64,000 bases of DNA from Agriterribacter humi (GTDB lineage Bacteria > Bacteroidota > Bacteroidia > Chitinophagales > Chitinophagaceae): contig NZ_VOHQ01000001.1 of assembly GCF_009192765.1 (NCBI RefSeq), forward strand, positions 62,001 to 126,000, read 5' to 3'. Shown piece by piece: positions 1 to 9,646 of this stretch. The position numbers were made by a program, and so were the translations under genes. The notes beneath the pieces were generated by a model. The model saw nothing but the letters and a program-made list of their open reading frames with translations. It was not told the DNA's origin and did no database searches. How positions within the stretch are numbered: the first letter of the stretch is position 1; every line of letters starts with the position of its first letter.

Positions 1-22
1 AAACCGATGTTGTGCGTTCGTG

Positions 23-628
23 CTATCCTTCTGATGGCTGATACACTTTGTTAGTTTTAGTGTCCTTTACAAGAAGGTGTTTCGTTTTCAACATATAACA
101 GAAGAATATTTCTGATTGAAGAGCTCTTTCTTCGACAACAGAACGATATTGCTCTCTTGCAGTCATTGCAAAAATCTGTGAAAATAACATTGAACCAATG
201 AGAACTGACCAAGTCCAGTCAAGGAAAAAGAATGAGGAAATAAAGAATATTGTTCCAAGTCCTGATATTGGTTTCTTAAGAGCGTTGTAAGGGGATGAAG
301 AAAAGAACCCAATAGATGCAAATAAAATCCCCCAAAGTAAAATCCATTTTTTTAGCATAATTGCAAGCACAATGTCAATGATTATAATAATTATTGGTAG
401 TGAAATCCAAAACATGTGTATTACATTGTCCGCTGTTGTTCCAATCACTTGTAAAAAGTCGCCGCTATAGTCACTACCCAACACGATGTCCTTATTACGA
501 TGAGCAGTCTTTAACTCGTCTAATGTTTTATAAGGAAAGTCAGGAAGTTGACTGAGTTTGTGGGTGTCGCTTTGCTCGCTAATTTGCTTTTCCACTCTCG
601 CAAACCTCTCTAAGTCCTTTTTATTCAT
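23..628 (-). CDS. Hypothetical multi-pass membrane protein
   Basis: This 201-residue protein has a charged, probably cytoplasmic N-terminus (about residues 1-70). Hydrophobic segments follow near residues 73-92 (very rich in isoleucine), 95-110 and 124-149, and a charged C-terminal tail completes it. I recognise no family motif. The gene is complete and is the leftmost of the run of minus-strand genes in the cassette-like zone. A sequence reading TGTTGTGCGTTCGTGC lies at the window edge beyond its stop codon, and an inverted version (CGCATGACGCACAACA) lies upstream of its start at 668-683, so the gene is bracketed by inverted repeat arms. Function unknown. Confidence 0.65.
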   Translation of the reverse strand: MNKKDLERFARVEKQISEQSDTHKLSQLPDFPYKTLDELKTAHRNKDIVLGSDYSGDFLQVIGTTADNVIHMFWISLPIIIIIIDIVLAIMLKKWILLWGILFASIGFFSSSPYNALKKPISGLGTIFFISSFFFLDWTWSVLIGSMLFSQIFAMTAREQYRSVVEERALQSEIFFCYMLKTKHLLVKDTKTNKVYQPSEG

Positions 629-670
629 GTCAAATAGTAGTTGGTTTTATGTCTTGAAAGTTTGTTAACG

Positions 671-903
671 CATGACGCACAACACTTTGCTTTGCGCAAC
701 AAAAGTCATTTTTAAATATTTATAAACGCTTAAAACGGTTATCAAACCTATTCATTTATTTCTGAAAATTATAAAAAATGTCTGGCCTGTAATGGCAAAC
801 CTTCCGGCAACTATATAAAAGAGCGAGAATATGTCGAATCATTCAGCGCCAGGGTCTCATGGCCGCACACAATATCTTTTCATGAAGACCCCGCCGCGAC
901 TCA
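671..903. repeat. Type A intergenic palindromic repeat, copy 1
   Basis: This is the longest clean copy of the repeat that recurs through the first 16 kb. Modules in order: a CTTTGCTTTGCGCAA block (675-689), TATAAACGCTTAAAACGG (720-737), CCTGTAATGGCAA (786-798), then the palindromic core from about 844 to 903. The core pairs CAGCGCCAGGGTCT at its left with AAGACCCCGCCGCG at its right around a CATGGCCGC...ATG centre. The block from about 733 to 903 matches 2774-2944 closely. A reading frame through it on the plus strand is not credible as a gene. Confidence 0.85.
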
Positions 904-970
904 AGAAAAAAGAACCAAAAGTTGAAAAACGTTTTCCGTCCGGCATTTATGCCAATTCGGATATGCACAG

Positions 971-1852
971 TTACTTTGCTTTTTCTTTGGTTATTTCAAT
1001 TTGCCATTCTTCTCCATTTTGATCAACGCAAGTATCATCATATGAATTGTCAATTGAGACCAAACACTCATTAAAATAGAGCGAACCACCATTTTTAAAA
1101 TATACTTTTTTAATCTTAGCAAATCTTGTCTCGGAGGTTTGCGTTGACCCATACGAATAAGCACCAATACCAGTCTCAGTATCATAATCTTCATATGTAG
1201 AAAAGTCGTTTGAAATTAGAAGGTCGGCAGGCAATTTGTAAGTTTTATCTCCGCCAATTCTACTAATTTCAATAATGTATTTAGCTTCATAGGTATCTTT
1301 TTCAAAATAATTCCCAATTTCTTTAATGCCAAATTCGTGGCAGAAGGAATTCTTCCAGAGAATAAAATAGATGTATCCAACTATTCCTGCTATTATAGCA
1401 AACCGTTCAAATGTTTCAGTAAAACCTTTATGTGTTGATTTTTCTTTCCATGCATTGCGAGCAATCACATAAATACAAAATAATCCAGTAACTGTAATTA
1501 GGGAAAGTGATATTAGAACTCCAGTTCTTCCAAATATGAAGAATGTTCTATAGCCAAAAAAAATCAGAATACTCAATTTCAAAAATTTTCCTAATAGGGC
1601 TTGTGGCTGGTCAAATTGCCTTTTCAAAATAATTTTTTCATTTATGTCACCGCCAACTTTTACTGTATAAAATAGTGAATAATAAACCCAAAGGATAAGA
1701 ATAAAATAAATAAAAGGTGTATAAAAATCTTGAGTTCTTCGAATATGTCGATTAATTAAATAATTACAAGCAATTGTCAACACAATTACAGTGACGATTA
1801 CGTATGTCTGGGTGCGTGATTTTTCGATTAACCAGAGTTTTAGTTGTTGCAT
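971..1852 (-). CDS. Hypothetical membrane protein with C-terminal soluble domain
   Basis: This is a 293-residue protein. The first half carries five likely membrane spans (about residues 16-33, 41-64, 86-108, 110-131 and 149-168). The second half, about residues 172-293, is polar with alternating hydrophobics and looks like a small extracytoplasmic or cytoplasmic beta-rich domain. No family is recognised. The ATG lies 6-10 bases downstream (minus strand) of GTTAGGC, which is a perfect attC-type core heptamer, so the gene sits right after a cassette-like junction. Its stop codon lies just beyond the type A repeat at 671-903. Function unknown. Confidence 0.65.
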   Translation of the reverse strand: MQQLKLWLIEKSRTQTYVIVTVIVLTIACNYLINRHIRRTQDFYTPFIYFILILWVYYSLFYTVKVGGDINEKIILKRQFDQPQALLGKFLKLSILIFFGYRTFFIFGRTGVLISLSLITVTGLFCIYVIARNAWKEKSTHKGFTETFERFAIIAGIVGYIYFILWKNSFCHEFGIKEIGNYFEKDTYEAKYIIEISRIGGDKTYKLPADLLISNDFSTYEDYDTETGIGAYSYGSTQTSETRFAKIKKVYFKNGGSLYFNECLVSIDNSYDDTCVDQNGEEWQIEITKEKAK

Positions 1853-1861
1853 AATAATTGT

Positions 1862-1960
1862 GCCTAACGGTTTACGGTTTGCAGCAGGTGGAAAAATAGG
1901 GTTCCACCTACTCGCCCGTAGCCAAATATAGAATTAAAAGTTCATCGCCAATTTTGTTGT
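1862..1960. repeat. Type B attC-like repeat, copy 1
   Basis: It begins with GCCTAAC (1862-1868), which fits the attC R'' consensus RYYYAAC; the reverse complement GTTAGGC fits the core GTTRRRY. A perfect 8-bp stem AGGTGGAA / TTCCACCT (1886-1893 and 1902-1909) follows. Related sequences occur at about 4501-4566 and 5941-6060, and more weakly at 2064-2075 (TAACGGTTTACG) and 7180-7250. The attC reading is a suggestion; no integrase gene is in the window. Confidence 0.5.
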
Positions 1961-2071
1961 TGAACAGAGTTTTGTCAGCCGAAAATCATGTTCAATAATG
2001 TTATAAAAGACTATTTTTATTCCCATCTCACTTACTGTAAACCGATCTAAGCGGCCTCGCTAAATAACGGT

Positions 2072-2602
2072 TTACGAGTTTTGCATTTTTATTGCCGATG
2101 AATATTCTGTTATGGCATTTTTTAATAGCAAAATGCCGATGGATGAGAACGCAATAAATAGAACAGCACCAAGACCAATCTTTCGCCAAAGCAATTCACC
2201 TATGCTTTCGGAAATAGTATTTTTCACTTTGTTTATTTCTGGATTCTTTTTGAGGTAAATAACTTTAATTGGATATGGCCTTTTTAAATCATTCAACTCA
2301 TTCGGTAGTCTGCCTTGACCTTCACCATGTGAAGTAAGTTCTTTGCCGCTGGATACTCTAAAAGTATAGCTATAATAGTGACTAAAATGCGCTCTTCCAT
2401 CGTCTCCATCCTCAACAATTTCTTCCGCATCAGCAATAAATCCATTTGTTGTTACACCTTTTGTTATAAGCAAATATTCATGGTATGGATTTCCTGCTGC
2501 TGAATAAACAAAATAAAATGCTGCTGTGATGGCAGATAAACCAATAACCAGATTTCGTATTAGCCTAAGTTTTATTTTTTGTTTTGATTGATATGGCTCC
2601 AT
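2072..2602 (-). CDS. Hypothetical membrane protein, DUF3592-like layout
   Basis: This 176-residue protein has one membrane span near residues 16-35, a central soluble domain of about 95 residues (about 45-135) and a second span near residues 141-162. That span/beta-domain/span layout and the central pattern (a TNGF...Y-Y-YTFRV...G stretch, then PYPIKVIYLKKNPEINK) resemble DUF3592-type proteins, whose function is unknown. It lies between a type B-like TAACGGTTTACG motif (2064-2075) just past its stop and a type A repeat (2774-2946) upstream. The family assignment is by layout only. Confidence 0.65.
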   Translation of the reverse strand: MEPYQSKQKIKLRLIRNLVIGLSAITAAFYFVYSAAGNPYHEYLLITKGVTTNGFIADAEEIVEDGDDGRAHFSHYYSYTFRVSSGKELTSHGEGQGRLPNELNDLKRPYPIKVIYLKKNPEINKVKNTISESIGELLWRKIGLGAVLFIAFSSIGILLLKNAITEYSSAIKMQNS

Positions 2603-2773
2603 CTTTTTGTTAAAATCTCTTTTTGAATTTTAGGGGTGCCCTCAAAATGTACCCAATGATTGCTAAAACAGGAAGGATTTTAAGAATGATTTTTTTTGGT
2701 TCAATTCGTATCCGTTAACCTCATATGCATGGAATTGGATGGGTTGAATATTGGGTATTATATAGGGTGCAGA

Positions 2774-2946
2774 CTGGAAACGGTTATCAAACCTATTCAT
2801 TTATTTTCAAAAATTAAAAATATTCTTGCCTGTAATGGCAAGCTTCCGGTAACTATCTGAAGGAGCAAGACCATGCGAAATCGTTCAGCGCCAGGGTCTC
2901 ACGGCCGCGCACAATGGCTTTTTATGAAGACCCCGGCGCGAACTCA
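2774..2946. repeat. Type A intergenic palindromic repeat, copy 2
   Basis: It has the same modules as copy 1 (ACGGTTATCAAACCTATTCATTTATTT, CCTGTAATGGCAAGCTTCCGG, then the palindromic core 2885-2943). Here the outer stem is perfect: GCGCC at the left (2889-2893) pairs with GGCGC at the right (2935-2939), and inside it GGGTCT pairs with AGACCC. This copy shows best that the core can form a long imperfect hairpin. It lies directly downstream of the Tet(X)-like gene's stop codon. Confidence 0.85.
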
Positions 2947-3024
2947 AACGTTGATTTACTTCCGTCCATTAGCATTCCGGACTGCTTTTGACAACGCCTT
3001 TTTAGGCGCCGTTTTTCTGCGCGC

Positions 3025-4359
<1,335 letters not shown>

Positions 4360-4394
4360 CTATAGCCAATGATTTGCACGCCGCCCCCGCGCTG

Positions 4395-4566
4395 TTGCAA
4401 TAGCAAACACTCCATCACTTAAAAATTCAATGCGTTGAATATTTGTCCTGAAATTTGGTTATATCGTCTCATGCATTTAAGACTGTTTTGATAAGTAGCA
4501 TATAACATTTAGGGCTTGCAGCAGGTGAGGAAATAGAATTCCTTGCCTGAACCATTGCCAAATTTA
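4395..4566 (-). pseudogene. Duplicated 5' end of the TMEM175-like gene plus its leader
   Basis: This stretch of about 172 bp is nearly identical to 5834-6008. It carries the first 26 codons of the TMEM175-like gene (start codon at 4470-4472 on the minus strand) and the type B repeat upstream of it. One T is missing relative to the intact gene (ATTTGTCC against ATTTTGTCC), so the frame is broken after a few codons. Left of 4395 the similarity stops abruptly. It is a partial tandem duplication of a gene start with its attC-like leader. Confidence 0.8.
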
Positions 4567-4584
4567 CTATCTGAATCGGTTACC

Positions 4585-4818
4585 GAAAGGGAAAAGAAGA
4601 AGGGACAGTTGCATAAAGTATTCAAAGATAGTTTTGACGCTAAAGTTATTTTTTCGGATAAATTTTTACATCAAAAAATAGACTACATCCATTACAACCC
4701 CGTAAGCGGGAAGTGGCGATTGGTTCGTAATTATACAGATTATGAACACAGCAGCGCCGCATTTTATGAATTAGACAAACATAAACATTTTAAGCCATTG
4801 CATTGTACGGATGTATGA
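4585..4818 (+). pseudogene. C-terminal remnant of a RAYT-type (Y1, IS200-like) transposase
   Basis: The reading frame encodes about 80 residues resembling the end of REP-associated tyrosine transposases: KVFKDSFDAKVIFSDKFL, then a KIDYIHYNPV motif (the family has IDYIHNNPV) and an NYTDYEHSSAAFYE segment (family: PEDYPYSSARDY). The N-terminal HUH half is absent; sequence to the left belongs to the duplicated type B repeat, so the gene is truncated. RAYTs are known to be tied to dispersed palindromic REP elements, and such palindromes are abundant here. It is probably dead. Confidence 0.75.
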
Positions 4819-4831
4819 GAAGTATTATAAC

Positions 4832-4887
4832 AGTTCAGCGCCAGGGTCTGCCCGCAATGGCTTTTGATGAACACCCCGGCGCGAACT
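4832..4887. repeat. Type A repeat, copy 3 (core only, shortened)
   Basis: The core TTCAGCGCCAGGGTCT ... CCCCGGCGCGAACTC is present, but the centre is shortened to GCCCGCAATGGCTTTTGATGAAC. It lies immediately after the stop codon of the RAYT remnant. The outer arms GCGCC and GGCGC are kept. Confidence 0.75.
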
Positions 4888-4920
4888 CAACCGCTGTTAG
4901 CAACTGTTCCTTATGGCTGC

Positions 4921-5148
4921 TTAATAACAATTTTCCTGAAGTGGTAAAATCTTTCCCATACTCAAATTGATTTCATCGTCAAAATCACCAATGTTTTTTT
5001 TCTCAATCACGCTCCAAAATTCTTTCATCTGCTTTTCATTTTCAGTAAACTCAATTTTGTAATCTCGTTTCTTTGAAAATTTAAATTGTATAACCAATAT
5101 ATCCCCCACGGGATATTTGTTTGATGCTTTCTGTTGAATATCCTCCAA
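4921..5148 (-). CDS. Small hypothetical protein, doubtful start
   Basis: This frame encodes 75 residues with a protein-like composition (charged, mixed alpha/beta) but no recognised family. The only start that fits is TTG at 5148, because an in-frame TAA lies four codons upstream. In the neighbouring frame an ATG opens a short peptide that begins with a hydrophobic stretch like a signal peptide (MRMLIIISLFIGGYS), so the present form may be the frameshifted remainder of a small exported protein. It lies between type A copy 3 and a GTTGCCAACGGTTTGCTGCC junction-like sequence. Confidence 0.35.
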   Translation of the reverse strand: MEDIQQKASNKYPVGDILVIQFKFSKKRDYKIEFTENEKQMKEFWSVIEKKNIGDFDDEINLSMGKILPLQENCY

Positions 5149-5264
5149 TAAAGAGGCTTATTATGATCAACATTCTCATGTTTGTCTGTTTCATGGCATT
5201 GTTGCCAACGGTTTGCTGCCGCTGCTTTTCCGTCCAGCCCTACTATTATACGCTGCTTTAAACG

Positions 5265-5912
5265 CTATCCATTTTTAAGTTCAACTCTTGATTGCGATCG
5301 TGAAAATAATGCCAAAGCGAAGAAAAGCTGAACCATTGTTAGAAAGGTGATACTTAGATAAGTGTTAATAAAACAGAGTAAAGCGCCCAGTGCATATAAA
5401 GATTGGGCAACAATTCCTCTTAGCATCATTGCCTTCTTTATTTCTGCTTTTTCGATAATGTCAGTTTTAAAAAAATCGTGTTTGTCAGCATACCTGAACA
5501 TTCGGCGCAGCATTGTGCCAAGCAGAAAAAGATTAAGCCAATATACGGCAATTGCAAACTTGAAGGTAATATACTCACTTAAAAAAGCAGTGATAAACGG
5601 AGTTGTGGTAACAAAAAGCAAAAAAGAAAGATTAAGCCAGTTAAAGTTCCTATCACTTTTTTCAATGAAATGAAATTGTGTGGAGTGTGCCGTCCAAAAA
5701 ATACCAAGCGTCATAAAACTTAAGAAATAGGTCAATAGTTTTGGCGTAAGTTTAAAAAATGCAATGATCAGGTCTTTCTCGGAAGATATATTGTCACGGA
5801 TTGGCACTCTGATATCAAGGACAAGTAATGTTATTGCAATAGCAAACACTCCATCACTTAAAAATTCAATGCGTTGAATATTTTGTCCTGAAATTTGGTT
5901 ATATCGTCTCAT
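5265..5912 (-). CDS. TMEM175-family (DUF1211) potassium channel-like protein
   Basis: This 215-residue membrane protein has the hallmark of the family near its N-terminus, IEFLSDGVFAIAITLLVLDI (residues about 12-31), where FSDG-type motifs form the first pore helix. About six hydrophobic segments follow, the usual size for bacterial TMEM175 proteins, which form leak potassium channels. I chose the ATG at 5912 (MRRYNQ); an upstream in-frame ATG at 5948 adds 12 unconserved residues. The first codons and the leader are duplicated at 4395-4566. Type B repeat sequence begins about 30 bases upstream of the start. Confidence 0.85.
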   Translation of the reverse strand: MRRYNQISGQNIQRIEFLSDGVFAIAITLLVLDIRVPIRDNISSEKDLIIAFFKLTPKLLTYFLSFMTLGIFWTAHSTQFHFIEKSDRNFNWLNLSFLLFVTTTPFITAFLSEYITFKFAIAVYWLNLFLLGTMLRRMFRYADKHDFFKTDIIEKAEIKKAMMLRGIVAQSLYALGALLCFINTYLSITFLTMVQLFFALALFSRSQSRVELKNG

Positions 5913-5940
5913 GCATTTAAGACTGTTTTGATAAGTAGCA

Positions 5941-6130
5941 TATAACATTTAGGGCTTGCAGCAGGTGAGGAAATAGATTTCCTTCTGCCCGAACCATTGC
6001 CAAATTTATAAATAAAAAGCTCTTTGTTTATTCTACTGCCCGGCGTTATTCGCAAGCTGGAACAGAAGCGGATCAGCAAACTAAAAGATAATGCTGCGTG
6101 CCGAGGGCCGCTATTGTATAACCCCATAAT
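5941..6130. repeat. Type B attC-like repeat and intergenic filler
   Basis: TAACATTTAGGGCTTGCAGC is followed by an imperfect stem (AGGAA at 5968-5972 with TTCCT at 5978-5982) and CGAACCATTGCCAAATTTA. The first 68 bases repeat 4501-4566. A further part (AAAAGCTCTTTGTTTATTCTA...GCGTTATTCG, 6008-6054) resembles 7188-7231. No gene is supported in 5913-6378; reading frames here are products of the repeat. Confidence 0.6.
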
Positions 6131-6378
6131 GTGCGTAGTAAACCTGTCTTAACAAAGTTCAAAAATATTCGTACCGGATATTAATCTTCTATGAACTTTA
6201 TTATTAATCGTGTTCTTCATTAACGCTGTCTTGTGCTGGTGAGACTGGATTGCAATTCATTTCTGTGTGTGCTATTTGCCCATCTCAATATCCTGTTCCA
6301 GCTACTAAGCCGAAACGAATAAGGGAACCGAATAAAACAACAATACCCGTCATTTTGTTTTCCAGGAATGTTATTATC

Positions 6379-7098
6379 TTAAACTTTAACTCCAAACAGA
6401 TAACCTGCTACAGCAGATAGTCCCATAGCAATGGTGCCCCAAATTGTAATTCTTATAATTGCCTTTCTAATACCTGAACCACCCGTTTTTGCTGAAATGG
6501 TTCCTAAAATCATTAGAAACAACATGGTAAAACCATAAAGCCAATATTCCATACGATCTACAGGTGCTAAAAACGTAACTGCAACCGGCAGAAGTCCGCC
6601 AACAGTAAAAGCGGCTCCGGAAGCGAATGCAGCTTGCAGGGGATTTGCTTTGCTTATTTCATTGATACCTAGCTCATCTCTTACATGGGTACCTAAAGCA
6701 TCCGCTTCCGTCAACTCTTTTGCAACTTGTAAAGCAGTCTCTTTTTTCAAACCTCTTTTTTCATAGATCTGGGTCAGAATTTGAAGTTCTTCATCTGGCA
6801 TTTCTTCAAGTTCTTTCGCTTCTCTGTTAATGTCAGCTTTTTCTATATCCATCTGGGAGCTTACAGAAACATACTCTCCTGCCGCCATTGATAAGGCTCC
6901 TGCAACCAGTCCAGCAACTGCCGCTAACACAATAGGCGCTCTTGCAGAACTTGCAGCGGCAACACCAATGGCAAGACTTGAAATTGAAATAATGCCGTCA
7001 TTTGCTCCCAGTACAGCTGCCCTTAACCAATTACTTCTATGTATATAATGGCTGTCTAAATAGTTGTCTATTGTTAACTCATTCGTTCTTTTGTTCAT
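6379..7098 (-). CDS. VIT1/CCC1-family transporter
   Basis: This 239-residue protein belongs to the VIT1/CCC1 family of iron/manganese transporters. The N-terminal span carries the family motif LRAAVLGANDGIISISSLAIGV (about residues 25-46). It is followed by the GLVAGALSMAAGEYVSVSSQ segment (about 63-82) that carries the ion-path residues, a charged cytoplasmic helical region with many glutamates (about 86-145) where the family binds metal, and three further spans. Members in bacteria probably export Fe2+ or Mn2+. It stands alone between repeat-rich intergenic stretches; TTACGCACAGCGGATATGGCTTCG at 7109-7132 is a junction-like motif upstream of its start. Confidence 0.88.
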   Translation of the reverse strand: MNKRTNELTIDNYLDSHYIHRSNWLRAAVLGANDGIISISSLAIGVAAASSARAPIVLAAVAGLVAGALSMAAGEYVSVSSQMDIEKADINREAKELEEMPDEELQILTQIYEKRGLKKETALQVAKELTEADALGTHVRDELGINEISKANPLQAAFASGAAFTVGGLLPVAVTFLAPVDRMEYWLYGFTMLFLMILGTISAKTGGSGIRKAIIRITIWGTIAMGLSAVAGYLFGVKV

Positions 7099-7559
7099 TT
7101 TCCTTAAAATTACGCACAGCGGATATGGCTTCGCGATGTGGAGGTGTTTGAAAATCGTGCGCCCTTCACTGTCACTAAATGTATGACTAAAAGTTCATTG
7201 TTTATTCTATTATTTGGTGTTATTCGTCTTCCGGAGGTGCGGCCGGTTAGCGGACAAAAGTTGAGACTATATTCGGTGACCCGGCATATTGCCGATGCAA
7301 GGTTAGCTGAGGTACCTGGTTGTCTGCTCTCACGGCTCGTAGATTCTGACTAATCTCCATTTTCGATCTCTTCTGTCAAATCCCCAAAACCTTTACTTAC
7401 ACTCCAGCAAAACCTCTTTGCATAGTTACTCTTTTAGCATTTTCACTTGCTTCAAAAAATCTTTACGGCTTTGAATATCTTGTTGCTGATTTTTAGCCGA
7501 TACGATGCCAGCGATTCGTACTATTCTGCATGAAGATGTGCCGGTCAATATTTCAGACA
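7099..7559. other. Gene-free stretch with degenerate cassette-junction sequence
   Basis: No coding frame here looks like a protein. The left part (7109-7250) contains a CGCACAGCGGATATGGCTTCGCG motif and an AAAAGTTCATTGTTTATTCTA...GTTATTCG block similar to 6014-6054. The part from about 7340 to 7500 is AT-rich and shows nothing I can name. Confidence 0.4.
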
Positions 7560-8108
7560 TTATTTGGTCGGTACATAGTAAAGCGTTACTGCCCCGCTAA
7601 TAAAGGTTTTAGTCTTTGTGAGTTTAAAAATAGTCCGGCCATTTACATTTTCAAACAACGGCAATCCGTTTCCGGCAACAACAGGATGAACACAAAGTTG
7701 AAATTCGTCAATTAAATTCAGTTTCAACAGTTGTGTAATTAAACTACGACTACCAACCAAAATGTCTTTGCCCGATTGCTGCTTCAATGCGCTAACCAAT
7801 TCTTCAACAGGTTCAGTTGCAAGTTTCGCACTGTCCCAGTCTGTGTTTTTGAGTTTGTGTGAGAAAACAATTTTTTGAATTTTGTCTATTGCTACAGCGA
7901 AGTCGTCTGCTGTTTTTTCGCCTGAAGGATTTTTTATCAGTGTCTGCCAGTATTGCATGAGCTCATAAGTTATCCTTCCATAAAGTATAATGTCTGCACT
8001 GTCTAAAAGGTCAGTGTAATGCTGATGAATTTCTTCGTCCGGCAGCCCCGCCGTGTGGTCACAAACTCCGTCAATTGTCATATTTATTGCCGCAATTACT
8101 TTTCTCAT
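7560..8108 (-). CDS. Dihydrofolate reductase family protein (RibD C-terminal fold)
   Basis: This 182-residue protein starts MRKVIAAINMTIDGVCDH, the usual opening of small RibD-C/DHFR-like proteins. It has the LLDSADIILYGRITYELMQYW block (about residues 33-53), in which the GR-TY motif contacts NADPH in the family. GKDILVGSRSLITQLL (about 133-148), a nucleotide-binding glycine segment, and LIDEFQLCVHPVVAGNGLPLF (about 152-172) follow. These proteins are NADPH-dependent reductases of unknown substrate. It lies 12 bases downstream of the alpha/beta hydrolase gene and is probably co-transcribed with it. Paralogues lie at 11394-12002 and 12733-13068. Confidence 0.82.
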   Translation of the reverse strand: MRKVIAAINMTIDGVCDHTAGLPDEEIHQHYTDLLDSADIILYGRITYELMQYWQTLIKNPSGEKTADDFAVAIDKIQKIVFSHKLKNTDWDSAKLATEPVEELVSALKQQSGKDILVGSRSLITQLLKLNLIDEFQLCVHPVVAGNGLPLFENVNGRTIFKLTKTKTFISGAVTLYYVPTK

Positions 8109-8120
8109 ATGCTGTTACCA

Positions 8121-9014
8121 TTATTTTAAAAAACTATTCAAATAGCCTAATATCGTTTGGGTCTGCATCATCAGGCTAACATGTCCCTGCCCGGGAACAA
8201 TAGCCAACTGTGATTTTGGAATGACACCAAAATCACCGGTTACAGCGCCTCCCAGTAATTGATACGTTTTGATCAACTCAATTTTATCCATCCCGTCGTT
8301 GTCACCCGAAATCAGTAATACGGGAGCAGCAATCTTTGCAATGTTGGAGTCTCCCAAATCGTATGGCGTTGTAGCGGAGCCAATCATTTGTTCCAGGAAT
8401 TCCGTCCATTTTGTTTTATCGGGTGCTACCGCATCATAGGCCGCTTTCAAGGGTGTGTTATCAAAAAGTTCAGGCTTCAGGTTTTTAAATGCTTTCGTTA
8501 CTTCGGGCATCCAGCCACTGCTTTTATAAGCAGCGGAAATAATTACCAATTTTCTCAACCGTTTAGGGCTTTGAATAGCAAATTGGTAGGCTACAGAGCC
8601 ACCAAAGCTATATCCTACAAGGTCCGCGCTGTCAACTTTCAGATGATCCATTATACTTTCAACATCACTTGCCAAAGTAGCGCGGGATAATTTTCTGTCC
8701 GAAAACGGTGTATGTCCATGGCCCTGCATTTCAATGGCAATTACCTTTCTTGTTTTTGACAATTCAGGGATTAATTGGCCCCAGTTCATATCAATGGTGT
8801 AATACGCACCGTGCAGCAGAACTACAGGCATACCTTCGCCATAAACTTCATAGTAAACTTTAATGCCATTAACAGGTGCATAGCCACTGCCGGAAGGTTT
8901 GTTTTGCTGTGCGATGGATTGGTGTGTGGACATAACGATTCCAATTAGCAGTATTGATTGAATAAAATTATGTGCTTTTAATAAAATGCTCATAACTGTC
9001 TCAAATTTAGCCAC
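8121..9014 (-). CDS. Exported alpha/beta hydrolase
   Basis: This 297-residue protein has an N-terminal hydrophobic segment (about residues 15-35, ending HQSIAQQ) that looks like a signal peptide. The hydrolase fold follows: oxyanion motif VVLLHGAYY (about 64-72), nucleophile elbow GYSFGG (Ser near residue 141), the acid in LLISGDNDG (Asp near residue 238) and the histidine in VPGQGHVSLM (near 278). The catalytic triad is complete. The substrate is unknown; esterase or haloperoxidase-like members have this size. An alternative start at 8993 (MSILLKAHNF) fits the signal peptide equally well. It lies upstream of, and close to, the RibD-like gene. Confidence 0.85.
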   Translation of the reverse strand: MAKFETVMSILLKAHNFIQSILLIGIVMSTHQSIAQQNKPSGSGYAPVNGIKVYYEVYGEGMPVVLLHGAYYTIDMNWGQLIPELSKTRKVIAIEMQGHGHTPFSDRKLSRATLASDVESIMDHLKVDSADLVGYSFGGSVAYQFAIQSPKRLRKLVIISAAYKSSGWMPEVTKAFKNLKPELFDNTPLKAAYDAVAPDKTKWTEFLEQMIGSATTPYDLGDSNIAKIAAPVLLISGDNDGMDKIELIKTYQLLGGAVTGDFGVIPKSQLAIVPGQGHVSLMMQTQTILGYLNSFLK

Positions 9015-9171
9015 GAGTTGATTGGCAATGCAAAGATGGAACGTGTATTAGGCTTCGGAGAGGTGTAAATACGACAAATTCAGGGGGTAACGCGACAAAT
9101 ATGTACAATTGCATCAGAAGATGACTTCTCACCTTAGCATGACCGCTAACGAATCGGTAGTTGTTCTTCGC

Positions 9172-9612
9172 TTACACTTTTCCGCTATATTTTGGGTCAA
9201 ATTCCACAATCCATTCAATACCGTATTTGTCTCTAAAACAACCAAAATATGAACCCCAGGGACTATCACCAAGAGGCCCTTCTATTTGTCCCCCCTCTGA
9301 AAGCCCGTTAAATAATTTGTCTGCCTCTTCTTTACTTTCTGCACTTACTACAATTTTACTTCTGTTCTCATTTTCGTTTGTTTTTCCCATAATTTCCGGA
9401 ACATCATTTGCCATCAACATATTACTTCTACCGATAGGCAAAGCAATATGCATAATTTTATTTTCTTCTTTTTCCGCTACCGGGAATTCAGGACTTGCAA
9501 GGTCTTTGAAACGAATAATCTTTGCAAACTCTCCGCCAAATACTGATTTGTAAAAGGTAAATGCTTCTTCGGCATTTCCGTTGAAGTTAATGTGAGGATT
9601 GATAAGTGCCAT
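9172..9612 (-). CDS. VOC-family PhnB-like protein
   Basis: This is a 146-residue glyoxalase/VOC-fold protein of the PhnB-like group. It shows INPHINFNGNAEEAFTFYKSVFGGEF at the start (about residues 4-29), KIMHIALPIGRSNMLMAND (about 52-70) and SPWGSYFGCFRDKYGIEWIVEF (about 116-137). All three segments are typical of this group, in which paired beta-alpha-beta-beta-beta units form a small-molecule or metal-binding cavity. It is the last gene of a minus-strand operon beginning with the ArsR regulator at 10904, with 33 bases separating it from the preceding gene. A role in resistance or degradation of a small compound is possible but not shown. Confidence 0.85.
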   Translation of the reverse strand: MALINPHINFNGNAEEAFTFYKSVFGGEFAKIIRFKDLASPEFPVAEKEENKIMHIALPIGRSNMLMANDVPEIMGKTNENENRSKIVVSAESKEEADKLFNGLSEGGQIEGPLGDSPWGSYFGCFRDKYGIEWIVEFDPKYSGKV

Positions 9613-9646
9613 AATTTTTATTTTTTTTGGTTATTTACTTTTATAC

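Noticed and set aside
831-1022. Plus-strand reading frame of 63 codons
   Set aside because: It runs through the type A repeat and into the opposite strand of the membrane protein gene; the same peptide appears only because the repeat recurs.
5913-6127. Minus-strand reading frame of about 70 codons
   Set aside because: It consists of type B repeat and intergenic filler and overlaps the start of the TMEM175-like gene; no protein-like pattern.
7138-7353. Plus-strand reading frame of 71 codons
   Set aside because: Composition is not protein-like and part of it is repeat-related; no conserved motif.
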